Positions 1 through 8,537 of a stretch of 64,000 nucleotides of DNA are shown piece by piece. Source of the DNA: Nocardia acididurans (lineage in GTDB: Bacteria; Actinomycetota; Actinomycetes; Mycobacteriales; Mycobacteriaceae); assembly GCF_016741815.1 (NCBI RefSeq), contig NZ_JAERRJ010000005.1, positions 372,001 to 436,000 of the forward strand. The letters are read 5' to 3'. Within the stretch, counting starts at the first letter, position 1; each line of letters opens with the position of its first letter. The notes beneath the pieces are model-generated. The model was not told the origin of the DNA. It did not search any database and worked only from the letters and a program-made list of their open reading frames with translations. The position numbers were made by a program, and so were the translations under genes.

Positions 1-620
1 GGCTGGCGGAGGCGGAGGAGGAACAGGATGCTGGCTACGCCGGAGAGGAGGAAGATGCCGGAGCCGATGCTGACGATCGTTACGTGGATGGGGAGCCAGA
101 ACGATTTGAGGGCGGGGACTACCGGGGCCGCTTCGGCGTAGAGGACCTGGCCTGCCAGGAACATCAGGATGAGGACGGGGGCCAGGAGGAAGACCCACAT
201 GGCGCGGTAGCGGCGGTCGTACATGAAGACGAGGCCCGTGACCACGCCCGCGGCGGTGGCCATGGTGATGAACTCGTACATGTTGCCGAGGGGGAAGCGG
301 TGGGTTGCGAAGCCGCGCAACACGATCGAGGCCAGGTGCAGGCCGATGCCGACGAAGAGGACGGCGAAGGCCATGTTGCCGAGGCGCTCCGGGAGGGGGC
401 GCGGGGGGCGGGATTCGAGTTTGCCGACCTCGACTTTGCCTACGGCGGGCGGGGTTTCGATGCCGCCCGCGGCTACCAGTTCGCGTTCTTCGGATTTGGT
501 TTTGCCCTTGGCGGAGTACTGGATGATGAGCATGGCCAGCACCAGGGTGTAGACGATCCACGCCGTTTTGAAGGCGAGGTTGCTGTAACCGGCGAGGGTT
601 TCGTCGATCGGCATGTTCAT
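1..620 (-). CDS. ccsB: Cytochrome c biogenesis protein CcsB/CcsA (partial, 3' end off window)
   Basis: Membrane heme-handling subunit of the System II cytochrome c synthetase, working with ResB to carry heme outward and attach it to apocytochrome c. About 206 N-terminal residues are visible; the gene runs off the left edge. The start ATG (620-618) overlaps the resB stop as ATGA, with GGGAGA just upstream. A first membrane helix is followed by a polar Lys/Glu-rich linker, then helices separated by a HRFPLGNMYEF loop and a WLPIHV segment, typical of the region leading into the family's heme-binding WWD domain, which lies outside the window. It is the last gene of the hemL-to-ccsB operon. Confidence 0.9.
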   Translation of the reverse strand, partial: MNMPIDETLAGYSNLAFKTAWIVYTLVLAMLIIQYSAKGKTKSEERELVAAGGIETPPAVGKVEVGKLESRPPRPLPERLGNMAFAVLFVGIGLHLASIVLRGFATHRFPLGNMYEFITMATAAGVVTGLVFMYDRRYRAMWVFLLAPVLILMFLAGQVLYAEAAPVVPALKSFWLPIHVTIVSIGSGIFLLSGVASILFLLRLRQ

Positions 621-2269
621 TCTCCCGTGCGATCGGTGGTGGCCGAAGGCTTGTCCTTGTCCAGCAGGCGTTTCCGGAGCCGGTCGAATTCGCCGCCCCA
701 ACCGGCCTGGTCGGTGCGGGCCAGTCCGCCCATTTCTACTACGGTACGTCGTTGTTCGCCAGGGGTGGGGTCCGGGTAGACGCGCAGCCAGATGCGGCGG
801 CGCTTCACCAGCAGGGACACCAGCAGGCCCGCCATCATGGTGAGGGCGCTGACCAGTACCCAGCCCTGTGCGGGGTCGTGCGAGACCTGCACGTTCACGA
901 ACTCCTCGGCACCGTCGAAAGTGACCTTGGTGCCGTCGGAGAGCGAAACCGATTCGCCGGGCTTCAGGTTGACGCGCTGTTCCTTCGTCAGACGACCCTG
1001 CTTGATCATCTCCGGGTCCAGGGTGAACAGCGACTGCGCGCGGCCGGTATCCAAACCGGTTTCACCACGGTAGATGTCCACCGCCACCATCGGATCCGTC
1101 AAAGTCGGGAACGCGGAGGTGAGCAGTGAGCCGTGCAGCAGCGCGGTCGGCGCGAACAGGCCCTGGATGGCGATCTGGTTCTTGCGACGATCCGTCTCGT
1201 TCGGGTACATGCCGCCCGGCGGATCGATGCGCAGCACACCGGAGGACAGGAAGGTGGTGGCATCGTCGGGCCGCCACTGGATGGCCTCGGTACGGGTCTG
1301 CCCGTTCGGGAAGGTCACCGTGAACTTCGGCGCGAAACCATGACCCTGCAGGTAGAGCCGGTCCCCCGCCACCCGCAGCGGATGATTCACCTTGATGGTG
1401 GTGGCCCGCCAGGTGTTCGTGTTCAGGTCGTCCCCGGCCTGATATTCGATATCCGAGGTGAACATCTCGGCCTGACCGTTCGGCAGATAATCGGCCTTGA
1501 AGTTCTTGACGCGGATGCACATCGGCGTCAAACCCGTGCCGTCGATGACATTGCCCGCCCGGAACGAGTCGAACACCGCGGGCGAGGTCGTGCAGAAACC
1601 CGGGCCGTCGTTCGCGATCACGACCACATTGCCCTCGTACCCGAACAGCTTGCCGATCGCGATGGCCGCCAGCAGCGCCACCAGCGCCAGGTGGAAGACG
1701 ATATTGCCGAGCTCTCGGGTGTAGCCCTTCTCCGCGGACAGCGTCAGCTCGCCCTCGCGAGAACCGGGCAGCACCAGCGTCTTCCAGCCGCGCAGCTCCT
1801 TGCGCGCCCGGTCGACCACTTCGTCCGGCGTCTCGCTGTCCGCGCCCGAATAGTTGTAGGGCAGCCGGGACAGATTGCGCGGCGCCTTCACCGGCTGCGT
1901 CCGCATCGCCTGATAGTGATCCCACACGCGCGGCAGGATGCACCCCACCAGCGACACGAACAGCAGCACGTAGATCGCCGTGAACCAGAAGCTGGAGAAC
2001 ACGTCGAACAGTTCGAGCCGGTCCATCCACGGACCCAGCGTGGGCCGATCCGCGATGTAGGACTTCACCTTCGCCTCGTTCAGGCTGCGCTGCGGCAGCA
2101 GCGCGCCCGGAATCGCGGCCAGCGCCAACAGGAACAGCAGCATGAGCGCGGTGCGCATGGAGGTGAGTCCGCGCCAGGTGTTGCGCAGCAACGCGAACGC
2201 GCGCCGCGGCAGCGACTGACGCGGCGGACGGGACGGGGCGGGGGCGGGGGTTTCAGCGGTCACGGTCAT
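617..2269 (-). CDS. resB: Cytochrome c biogenesis protein ResB
   Basis: ResB partner of CcsB in System II cytochrome c maturation; 550 residues, the usual size for actinobacterial ResB. A basic N-terminus leads into a membrane helix (about residues 42-60) and a second helix near 95-115 (FWFTAIYVLLFVSLVGCI). A third helix near 190-205 is followed by a large extracytoplasmic domain, and a final helix lies near 470-490 before a cytoplasmic tail. It starts 1 base after the ccdA stop with no clear Shine-Dalgarno, so it is probably translationally coupled, and it overlaps ccsB by 4 bases. Confidence 0.93.
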   Translation of the reverse strand: MTVTAETPAPAPSRPPRQSLPRRAFALLRNTWRGLTSMRTALMLLFLLALAAIPGALLPQRSLNEAKVKSYIADRPTLGPWMDRLELFDVFSSFWFTAIYVLLFVSLVGCILPRVWDHYQAMRTQPVKAPRNLSRLPYNYSGADSETPDEVVDRARKELRGWKTLVLPGSREGELTLSAEKGYTRELGNIVFHLALVALLAAIAIGKLFGYEGNVVVIANDGPGFCTTSPAVFDSFRAGNVIDGTGLTPMCIRVKNFKADYLPNGQAEMFTSDIEYQAGDDLNTNTWRATTIKVNHPLRVAGDRLYLQGHGFAPKFTVTFPNGQTRTEAIQWRPDDATTFLSSGVLRIDPPGGMYPNETDRRKNQIAIQGLFAPTALLHGSLLTSAFPTLTDPMVAVDIYRGETGLDTGRAQSLFTLDPEMIKQGRLTKEQRVNLKPGESVSLSDGTKVTFDGAEEFVNVQVSHDPAQGWVLVSALTMMAGLLVSLLVKRRRIWLRVYPDPTPGEQRRTVVEMGGLARTDQAGWGGEFDRLRKRLLDKDKPSATTDRTGE

Positions 2270-2270
2270 G

Positions 2271-3098
2271 TCAGATAGGGAGGGTCACATTCGAGACGAA
2301 GGCGTCACGGACCCAGGAGACGAACTGGTCCCAGGCCCCGGTCACCAGGGCGAAACCGACGAGCACCAGCAGGATGCCGCCGATCACCTGGATGGTGCGG
2401 GAATTACGGCGCAGCCAGCCGACACCGCGCAGCGCGGACGCCGAACCGAACGCCAGGATCACGAACGGCAGGCCCAGGCCGAGACAGTAGGCCACGATGA
2501 GGGCGACACCGCGCGCGGCGGTGGTGCCCTCGGTGCCCGCGGAGACGGAGATGACACCGGACAGGGTCGGGCCGAGGCACGGCGTCCAGCCGAGCGCGAA
2601 CACCGCACCCAGCAGGGGCGCGCCGAGCACGCCGCTCAACCGCTTCGGCTCCATGCGGGTGTCGCGCTGCAGCGCCGGGATGAGGCCGATGAACGCCAGC
2701 CCCATGATGATCGTGACCACGCCGCCGATGCGTTGCAGCAGTTCACGATTCAGATCCAGCATGCTGATCGCGCCGAACACGGACACCGACGCGAGCACGA
2801 ACACCACGGTGAATCCGGCCACGAACAGGCCCGCCGCACCGGCCACCCGCAGTCGGCCGCTCTTCTCGGCAACCGCTGTGCGCCTGGCGGATTCGACGGT
2901 CACCGGCGGCGCTTCCGCACCGACCACACCCGCCAGATACGACAGGTAACCCGGCACCAGCGGCACCACGCACGGCGACGCGAACGACACCAGCCCGGCC
3001 AGTACGCACGCGCCCAGGGCGAGCAGCAGCGGGCCGGTGGCCGCCGTCTGCTGGAACGACTCCCCCACGCCCGCAAGCACTGTCACGCCGGCGCTCAC
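2271..3098 (-). CDS. ccdA: Cytochrome c biogenesis protein CcdA
   Basis: Polytopic thiol-disulfide transporter that carries reducing equivalents across the membrane to the thioredoxin-like lipoprotein encoded just upstream, keeping apocytochrome c cysteines reduced. 275 residues from the GTG at 3098, which overlaps the preceding stop as GTGA; the open frame extends further 5' but that part is a shadow of the upstream gene. The segment SFASPCVVPLVPGYLSYLAG carries the first redox cysteine and GWTPCLGPTL the second, both expected for CcdA. About six hydrophobic helices are visible. Confidence 0.94.
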   Translation of the reverse strand: MSAGVTVLAGVGESFQQTAATGPLLLALGACVLAGLVSFASPCVVPLVPGYLSYLAGVVGAEAPPVTVESARRTAVAEKSGRLRVAGAAGLFVAGFTVVFVLASVSVFGAISMLDLNRELLQRIGGVVTIIMGLAFIGLIPALQRDTRMEPKRLSGVLGAPLLGAVFALGWTPCLGPTLSGVISVSAGTEGTTAARGVALIVAYCLGLGLPFVILAFGSASALRGVGWLRRNSRTIQVIGGILLVLVGFALVTGAWDQFVSWVRDAFVSNVTLPI

Positions 3099-3718
3099 TC
3101 CTGACCCTCTCGCACGAGATCGTCGATGGTGGGCTGCAGATCCTCGGCGAGCAGCGAACGCAGGAACACCGCCGCCACCCGATGCTGCCGATCCAGCACG
3201 ATGGTGGTGGGGATGACGCTGGTCGGGAACTTGCCGCCGAGCGCGAGCAGGCTGCGCATGGACGGGTCGTAGATGGACGGGTAGCCGACCTTGTTGTCGG
3301 TGACGAAATCCTGCGCCTTGTCCTTCTGGTTGTCGCGCACGTTGATACCGAGGAAGGCGACGCCCTTGTCCCGGTTGGCCTCGTAAACCTTTTCCAGCGC
3401 AGGGGCTTCCGCGCGGCAGGGGCCGCACCACTGGCCCCACAGGTTGATGACGACGATCTGACCCGCGAAGTCGGTGACGGAGGTGGTCTTATCGTCCGTC
3501 ATGAGATCGGGGCCCGACAGCTTGCCGATGGTGCCGCGCGCGGACGGCGGATCGTAGAAGATATCGGTCTTGCCGCCGGGCGAGACGAAATCGAAGGTGC
3601 CACCCTGGGCCACCGCGTCCTTGCCCGCGGTGGAGCAACCGGCGAGCACCAGGCAGATGCTCGCCAGTGCAACCACCGCCCGGATCGGACCCGGCAGTGA
3701 CGCGATGGCCCGTCTCAT
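3095..3718 (-). CDS. Thioredoxin-like lipoprotein (ResA/TlpA type)
   Basis: Membrane-anchored thiol-disulfide oxidoreductase that reduces apocytochrome c, itself reduced by CcdA. 207 residues from the ATG at 3718, which overlaps the preceding stop as ATGA; the longer open frame would bury the signal peptide. A basic N-terminus and hydrophobic stretch end in a lipobox (LVLAGC), so the mature protein should be lipid-anchored outside the membrane. The active site is WGQWCGPCRAEAP (CGPC), and the cis-Pro region SVIPTTIVLD is present. The position matches Rv0526 in M. tuberculosis. Confidence 0.93.
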   Translation of the reverse strand: MRRAIASLPGPIRAVVALASICLVLAGCSTAGKDAVAQGGTFDFVSPGGKTDIFYDPPSARGTIGKLSGPDLMTDDKTTSVTDFAGQIVVINLWGQWCGPCRAEAPALEKVYEANRDKGVAFLGINVRDNQKDKAQDFVTDNKVGYPSIYDPSMRSLLALGGKFPTSVIPTTIVLDRQHRVAAVFLRSLLAEDLQPTIDDLVREGQE

Positions 3719-4809
3719 GCTCCGGTCACCATGGGATCGGTCGCGCCCGCGGGTTCGGAGTAGACAATGTCGATCAACGTATCGCCCTGGTAGACAAGGG
3801 AAGTCAGGGAGGCGAGAGAGCACTGCCGCTGCCGCGGGTCATGCCACAGGCGCTGACCCTGCAGGAAACGGCGCAGCGTCCACACCGGCAGCTGATGCGA
3901 CACCAGCACGGCCTCGCGGCCCGCGGCCTCCACGCGCGCCTTGTTCACGGCGGCGAGCATGCGGTGCGCGATCTGCAGGTACGGCTCGCCCCAGGACGGG
4001 GTGAACGGGTCGCGCAGCTTCCACCAGTGCCGGGGCTTGCGCAGTGCGCCGTCGCCGACGGACACGCGCAGACCCTCGAAGGTGTTGCCCGCCTCGATGA
4101 GATTGTCGTCGGTGCGGATGACCAGACCGTGCTGTCCCGCAACGGGTTCCGCGGTTTCCTGCGCGCGCTGCAGCGGCGAGGCCACCACCAGCGCGATATC
4201 GTGATCGGCCAGCGAGCGCGCCACGGCGGCGGCCTGCGACCGTCCGGTCACCGACAGCTGGAAGCCGGGCAGGCGGCCGTACAGGATCCCCTTCGGGTTG
4301 TGCACCTCCCCGTGCCGCATGACGTGCACGATGGTCTCGACATCCGAGGCCACGTCGCCCGGAATGATCACGTTCGACGAACCGGTGGCTTCGGCCACGG
4401 CCTCCTCCACGGTGCCGGACACGAACGCGAAGTCGACCCGCTCGACACCGGCGGCCTCGGCGGAATCAGACTCGGCCGCAGCGGGATCGGCGTCCGAGTT
4501 CGCAGATCCGATCGAAACAGCCTCGGCGACAACATCTTCCGCAGCGAGCAGCTCGGCGGCGTCGACATCGGGCGAAACAGCCTCGGCGGCAGCGTCTTCC
4601 GCGCCCTCCGAGATCGGCTCGGCTGCGGCGCTGCCGGACTCACCCCGGACAGGCGCGGCGGAGTCGGCTGCGGGAGCGGCGGTTTCGGTCTCGGCGGCCT
4701 GGTCCTCGGTCTGGCGGATGGCGGCCAGCAGGCGGGCGGCATCCTCCTGGGAGAGGGGGGCCTGGGCTTGGGCGGGCGGGGTTAGGGAGGTATCGGGGTT
4801 GGAGGTCAC
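3715..4809 (-). CDS. Histidine phosphatase family protein with long acidic N-terminal extension
   Basis: Phosphoglycerate-mutase-like phosphatase; substrate unknown. The catalytic domain begins near residue 160 with [11 protein letters not shown] (RHG with nucleophilic His) and carries the second catalytic His in [10 protein letters not shown]. Residues 1-155 form an Ala/Glu/Asp-rich, probably disordered extension with no recognisable domain; the equivalent M. tuberculosis protein is, from memory, roughly 200 residues. The GTG start at 4809 overlaps the hemL stop as GTGA, which favours the long form. A shorter product from an internal start near residue 155 cannot be excluded. It is conserved between hemL and the cytochrome c thioredoxin gene, suggesting a link to heme supply. 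Confidence 0.85.
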   Translation of the reverse strand: MTSNPDTSLTPPAQAQAPLSQEDAARLLAAIRQTEDQAAETETAAPAADSAAPVRGESGSAAAEPISEGAEDAAAEAVSPDVDAAELLAAEDVVAEAVSIGSANSDADPAAAESDSAEAAGVERVDFAFVSGTVEEAVAEATGSSNVIIPGDVASDVETIVHVMRHGEVHNPKGILYGRLPGFQLSVTGRSQAAAVARSLADHDIALVVASPLQRAQETAEPVAGQHGLVIRTDDNLIEAGNTFEGLRVSVGDGALRKPRHWWKLRDPFTPSWGEPYLQIAHRMLAAVNKARVEAAGREAVLVSHQLPVWTLRRFLQGQRLWHDPRQRQCSLASLTSLVYQGDTLIDIVYSEPAGATDPMVTGA

Positions 4810-6143
4810 GCGGCGGATCCTTCAGGGGTGGCGGCCGCCGCGGCGCGGGCGGCGGCGGGGAGGGCGGCGGCGATGCGGTCGAATGCGTTCTCGTCCAGGG
4901 CCGCGGAGACGAACCATGCCTCGAAGGCGCTCGGCGGGGCGTAGACGCCGTGGTCGAGCAGCGCGTGGAAGAAGGCGGGGAAACGCCAGGTCTGGGCGGC
5001 CTTGGCGGTGGCGTAGTCGGTGACCGGGCTCTCGGCGAAGAACACGCTCACCATATTGCCCGCGAATTGCACCTGGTGCGGGACGCCTTCCGCCGAGAGG
5101 GCCTCGGTGAAGAGCGCGCCGAGGCGCTTGGCATTGCGGTCGAGGGCCGCGTAGACCTCCGCGTCGGCGGCCTTCAGCGTGGCCAGGCCCGCCGCGACGG
5201 CGACCGGATTACCGGACAGGGTGCCCGCCTGATAGACCGGGCCGAGCGGGGCCAGATGGTTCATGATGTCGGCGCGACCACCGAAGGCCGCGGCGGGCAG
5301 GCCGCCGGACATGACCTTGCCGAAGGTGTAGAGATCGCCCGCGACGCCGTCGATGCCGTACCAGCCCGAGGCGCTCACCCGGAATCCGGTCATGACCTCA
5401 TCCATGATGAGCAGTGCGCCGTGCTTGCGGGTCAGCTCGCGCAGGCCCTCGTTGAAGCCGGGCAGCGGCGCGACCGCGCCCATATTGCCCGCGGCCGCCT
5501 CGGTGATGACGCAGGCGATCTCACCCGGGTACGCGGTGAAGGTGTCCGCGACGGCCCGCAGATCGTTGTAGGGCAGCACGATGGTGTCGGCCGCCTGCGC
5601 GCCGGTGACGCCGGGCGAGGTGGGCAGGCCGAGCGTGGCGACACCGGAGCCGGCGTCGGCCAGCAGCGCGTCCACGTGCCCGTGGTAGCAGCCGCTGAAT
5701 TTGATGATCTTGGAGTTGCCGGTGAAACCGCGTGCCAGGCGGACCGCGCTCATGGTCGCCTCGGTGCCGGAGTTCACCAGCCGCACCCGCTCGACCGGCT
5801 CGACCCGCGCCGCGATGGCCTCGGCCAGCAGGATCTCCGCCTCGGTCGGCGCGCCGAAGGACAGGCCGCCGGTGGCCGCCCGCTGCACGGCTTCGACCAC
5901 CGCGGGGTGCGCGTGGCCCAGGATCATGGGCCCCCACGAACACACCAGGTCGACGTAGTCGTTGCCGTCGGCGTCGGTCAGTGTGTACCCGCGTGCGGAG
6001 GCGATGAACCGCGGGGTTCCGCCCACGGAATTGAACGCCCGCACCGGTGAATTCACGCCTCCGGGAATGACACCGGCGGCGCGTTCGAAGAGTTGGGCCG
6101 AGACCGGCACCGAAGCCTGGCTCGCACGCGGAGAAGAACTCAC
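4806..6143 (-). CDS. hemL: Glutamate-1-semialdehyde 2,1-aminomutase
   Basis: PLP enzyme converting glutamate-1-semialdehyde to 5-aminolevulinate, the second step of the C5 heme pathway whose first step is hemA in this window. 445 residues, normal length. The N-terminal [10 protein letters not shown] signature, the class-III aminotransferase segment [11 protein letters not shown] and the PLP lysine in [11 protein letters not shown] are all present. It is the first gene of the leftward hemL-to-ccsB operon. A dispersed hairpin element lies about 27-143 bp upstream of the ATG. Confidence 0.97.
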   Translation of the reverse strand: MSSSPRASQASVPVSAQLFERAAGVIPGGVNSPVRAFNSVGGTPRFIASARGYTLTDADGNDYVDLVCSWGPMILGHAHPAVVEAVQRAATGGLSFGAPTEAEILLAEAIAARVEPVERVRLVNSGTEATMSAVRLARGFTGNSKIIKFSGCYHGHVDALLADAGSGVATLGLPTSPGVTGAQAADTIVLPYNDLRAVADTFTAYPGEIACVITEAAAGNMGAVAPLPGFNEGLRELTRKHGALLIMDEVMTGFRVSASGWYGIDGVAGDLYTFGKVMSGGLPAAAFGGRADIMNHLAPLGPVYQAGTLSGNPVAVAAGLATLKAADAEVYAALDRNAKRLGALFTEALSAEGVPHQVQFAGNMVSVFFAESPVTDYATAKAAQTWRFPAFFHALLDHGVYAPPSAFEAWFVSAALDENAFDRIAAALPAAARAAAAATPEGSAA

Positions 6144-6441
6144 GGCACCCAGTGTCGCACGTGCCTAATTTGCCCTCCGCTTCGCTCCGGGCGGTTCGCG
6201 GCCCTGTAACCCCGATTCTTCCCTCCTCCGCTCCTCCGCTTCGCTCCCCCGCTCCGTCAGTCCAGAATCGGGGGCGGGCCGCGAACATACAGGTGCAGCC
6301 ATCCGCAGACCCGCATCTGTGAAATTGATTCGCTCGCCAGGCAACACGCCCGCACGCGAATCGGCCGATCTTGGTCGCTGAAAGGTTGCTTGTGAGTAAT
6401 CTCTCGGCCCAAGGAAGCGGCATCGGCGAGAGGGCGGGACG
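6144..6441. other. Intergenic region upstream of hemL
   Basis: About 300 bp between the divergent hemL and a small secreted-protein gene. It holds hairpin element A (6170-6286). The rest (6287-6441) is non-coding and shows no convincing promoter consensus; the hemL promoter must lie here or inside the element. Confidence 0.6.
6170..6286. repeat. Dispersed hairpin element, copy A (upstream of hemL)
   Basis: Nested inverted repeat. Outer arms are GTTCGCGGCCC (6194-6204) and GGGCCGCGAAC (6276-6286). Inner arms are CCCCGATTCT (6210-6219) and AGAATCGGGG (6264-6273). The loop of about 44 nt is pyrimidine-rich (CTCCGCTTCGCTCCCC). A conserved flank TTTGCCCTCCGCTTCGCTCC precedes it. Related copies lie at 9529-9633 and 21991-22113. 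It sits in the probable 5' leader of hemL. Confidence 0.85.
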
Positions 6442-6834
6442 TTGCGGGTCAGGCGGTTCGGCGCGGGGATCATCATGGTCGCGGCGGGTGCGGCGGCAGT
6501 GTGTGCGGCAGCCGGGGAGGCGGTGGCGGGTGCGCCCATCGCGCAACCGGATCAGGGGCGGGTCGGCATGCACCTGTCGCCGGAGGAGACCCGGGCGGTG
6601 GCGAGCGGGCCGGTCCCGGCGATCGTCACCATGTTCGTGCCGTTGAATCGGATGGGCGCGGGCCTGCACCCGGAGACCGAGATCTACCGGGACGAGAAGG
6701 GCGGCGTGCACGCGTCGCTGCGGCAGGTGGTGATGGAGGCCGCCGAGCATCCCGGTGGCAGCGTCATCGTGTACGTGAATGCGCCCGGCACCCGCGGTGG
6801 ACGAGTGCTGGATATTTACCAGAGCTGGGACTGA
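6442..6834 (+). CDS. Small secreted protein, unknown function
   Basis: 130 residues from a TTG at 6442 preceded by AGAGGG with 7-nt spacing; an ATG at 6475 is the alternative. The N-terminus (MRVRRFGAGIIMVAAGAAAV) is a signal peptide with likely cleavage after AVAGA. The mature part of about 100 residues contains a segment AIVTMFVPLNRMGAG and ends VLDIYQSWD; it has no cysteines and no motif I recognise. Its strand is opposite to all flanking heme genes, so it is a separate unit diverging from hemL. Confidence 0.65.
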   Translation: MRVRRFGAGIIMVAAGAAAVCAAAGEAVAGAPIAQPDQGRVGMHLSPEETRAVASGPVPAIVTMFVPLNRMGAGLHPETEIYRDEKGGVHASLRQVVMEAAEHPGGSVIVYVNAPGTRGGRVLDIYQSWD

Positions 6835-6979
6835 CGGCTCGGCTCAGGACAGCGGCAGACCTAGGCAGAACAGCGCCCACCCTGTGCTGAACAGGCAATT
6901 CAATTGGGGTGGGAGCAGATCCAGCCCGGATGTCGAGACCTCACTGGTTCGCATCATGCGCCCATTGTCCGCCGGTTGA

Positions 6980-7216
6980 TCAGTGCGCGCGGCGGAACGC
7001 GCGAGTAACCAGATCGATCAGCAACAGCCCGGCGATGATCACCGTGCCGGCGGACAGCGCCAGCCACGGCCCCGAATACCGGACCGCCTCGAATCCCGGT
7101 GCGTCGCCGACCGGTTGGAACCAGGTGTGCTGAATGCCATTGCGCCAGCACCACACCGCCGCCACCGTCAGCAGCGTGGCGAGCATGAATTCGACGAGCA
7201 CGGCGAGCCATCGCAT
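6980..7216 (-). CDS. Small two-helix membrane protein
   Basis: 78 residues with two hydrophobic helices (MLATLLTVAAVWCWR and WLALSAGTVIIAGLLLIDLV) and a basic C-terminus (TRAFRRAH). The ATG at 7216 has AGGAGG about 8 nt upstream; a GTG at 7219 overlaps the preceding stop. Function unknown. It lies in the hemB-hemL interval where M. tuberculosis carries two small membrane proteins (Rv0513, Rv0514), and it is co-transcribed with the 167-residue protein upstream. Confidence 0.75.
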   Translation of the reverse strand: MRWLAVLVEFMLATLLTVAAVWCWRNGIQHTWFQPVGDAPGFEAVRYSGPWLALSAGTVIIAGLLLIDLVTRAFRRAH

Positions 7217-7719
7217 CACCGCGCCTCCTTCGCCTCGTCACCGGTCGCCGGTTCCAATGCCGCGGACAATTCCGCCCGCAGCGTCCGATGGTCCCGGGCC
7301 CACGCCTGCACCAGATCGCCGTTCTTCAACTTCAGCCCGATGCCCTTGCGCCGCCGCGGCACTCCGGTGAGCTCACCGAGGGCGCGCGCCGACTCCCAAT
7401 CCTCATCATCCCAGGATTCTTCGTCGACTTCGGGCAGCACGGCGGCGATATTGCTCAGCGGCACCACCTCGGTGCCCTGTCGCAGCTGCTCGGGCGTCAA
7501 TTCGACGCTGATGTGACGTTTGCCGGCCAGTACCTGCAACCAGACGAATCCGGCGAGCAGGGCGGCGCAGAAGACGAGCCCGAACCAGTGGACGGCGCCA
7601 CCGCGCACGACCTCCAGAATCAGGATGATCGCGCACAGCGCGGGGCCGTAGGCGATGGTGCGCCAGCGCGCGCCAGGTTCGGAAAACAGCACGGCCGTGG
7701 GGGTCTGGGCCGCACTCAT
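7216..7719 (-). CDS. Conserved membrane protein (Rv0513-like)
   Basis: 167 residues. Two hydrophobic segments near the N-terminus (ALCAIILILEVVRGGAVHWF, LVFCAALLAGFVWLQVLAG) anchor an approximately 95-residue cytoplasmic domain that is acidic in its middle (EVDEESWDDEDWES). Its domain arrangement and position match the conserved membrane protein found next to hemB in mycobacteria; I recognise no biochemical function. The stop overlaps the start region of the downstream two-helix protein, so the pair should be translated together. Confidence 0.75.
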   Translation of the reverse strand: MSAAQTPTAVLFSEPGARWRTIAYGPALCAIILILEVVRGGAVHWFGLVFCAALLAGFVWLQVLAGKRHISVELTPEQLRQGTEVVPLSNIAAVLPEVDEESWDDEDWESARALGELTGVPRRRKGIGLKLKNGDLVQAWARDHRTLRAELSAALEPATGDEAKEAR

Positions 7720-7744
7720 AGGCCATGCGCACAGGTCATGGGGC

Positions 7745-7864
7745 TCAGCCGACGAGACCCGGAATCAACAGCACGGCGAGGGTGAGCAGTCCGAACAGAA
7801 ACAGCAGACTCAACACCAGCACATCTCGCCGAAGGCTGTGCGGCTGCTGGATCACCACTCGCAT
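7745..7864 (-). CDS. 39-residue single-helix membrane peptide
   Basis: A very short gene starting MRVVIQQPHSLRRDV, followed by a single hydrophobic helix (LVLSLLFLFGLLTLAVLLIP) that fills the rest of the protein. GGAGG sits 6 nt before the ATG, an excellent ribosome binding site. The open frame continues upstream of this ATG, but the extension is Arg-rich and lacks such a site. It lies between two membrane-protein genes on the same strand. No family recognised; it could regulate or stabilise a neighbouring membrane complex. Confidence 0.6.
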   Translation of the reverse strand: MRVVIQQPHSLRRDVLVLSLLFLFGLLTLAVLLIPGLVG

Positions 7865-7993
7865 CGTTGCCTCCGCTCTCCCGGAAGCAAACCGACCATG
7901 GCACAACGCATGACGAACGACTTCCGGTTCCCGAAATCCCTGTGACAACCCTCACCATACCCGTTAGTACGTCCGTAACAAACTCGGGAGTAC

Positions 7994-8536
7994 TCATCGT
8001 GCTACCGGACGGAAGTACGCGTCGGAATCCTTTCGGAAGCAAAGGAATACGGCTCCGGCCGCCAGCACGCCCTGCACGATTCCGGCGCAGCTCGCCACCA
8101 GCGACGCGGCCCCGGGCGCTTCGTCGCCACCCATGAAGAACGTGCCCACCGCGCCCAGCACGAAGAACAGCGCCAAACCGGTGAGCAGCGCACGCGCCCA
8201 GTTCTTTCCGCGCCCGAGCTGATAGACGATGGCCGCGCCGACACCGGTCAGGATCAGCCAGAAGAATCCGACCAGTCCGAAGACGATCGGCACCCACATC
8301 TCCACCTGCGCCAGCGTGATCGTGGGCTGACTGTCCTTCATCTCGTCGAACATCTGCTGCGCCAGCTCACGCCGCCGCCCGAGCTGGGACAGCAGACCCG
8401 CCACCACCTGCACCACCCCGACCGCCAGCGCGGCATACCAGAGCTGACAGGCGGTGCGGACGTCATCGGGCGGCGCGGGGCGCGGCGCCACCGGGGGAAC
8501 CATCGGATTCACGATCGTCGATACTCGTTCGCTCAC
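7994..8536 (-). CDS. Four-helix membrane protein following hemB
   Basis: 180 residues. A Pro-rich cytoplasmic N-terminus (PMVPPVAPRPAPPDD) precedes four predicted helices: LWYAALAVGVVQVVAGLL, WVPIVFGLVGFFWLILTGVG, ALLTGLALFFVLGAVGTFFM and a last one near LVASCAGIVQGVLAAGAVFL. The GTG start lies 1 base after the hemB stop, so it is co-transcribed with hemB. The architecture is common among actinobacterial proteins of unknown function; no catalytic motif is seen. Confidence 0.78.
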   Translation of the reverse strand: MSERVSTIVNPMVPPVAPRPAPPDDVRTACQLWYAALAVGVVQVVAGLLSQLGRRRELAQQMFDEMKDSQPTITLAQVEMWVPIVFGLVGFFWLILTGVGAAIVYQLGRGKNWARALLTGLALFFVLGAVGTFFMGGDEAPGAASLVASCAGIVQGVLAAGAVFLCFRKDSDAYFRPVAR

Positions 8537-8537
8537 T

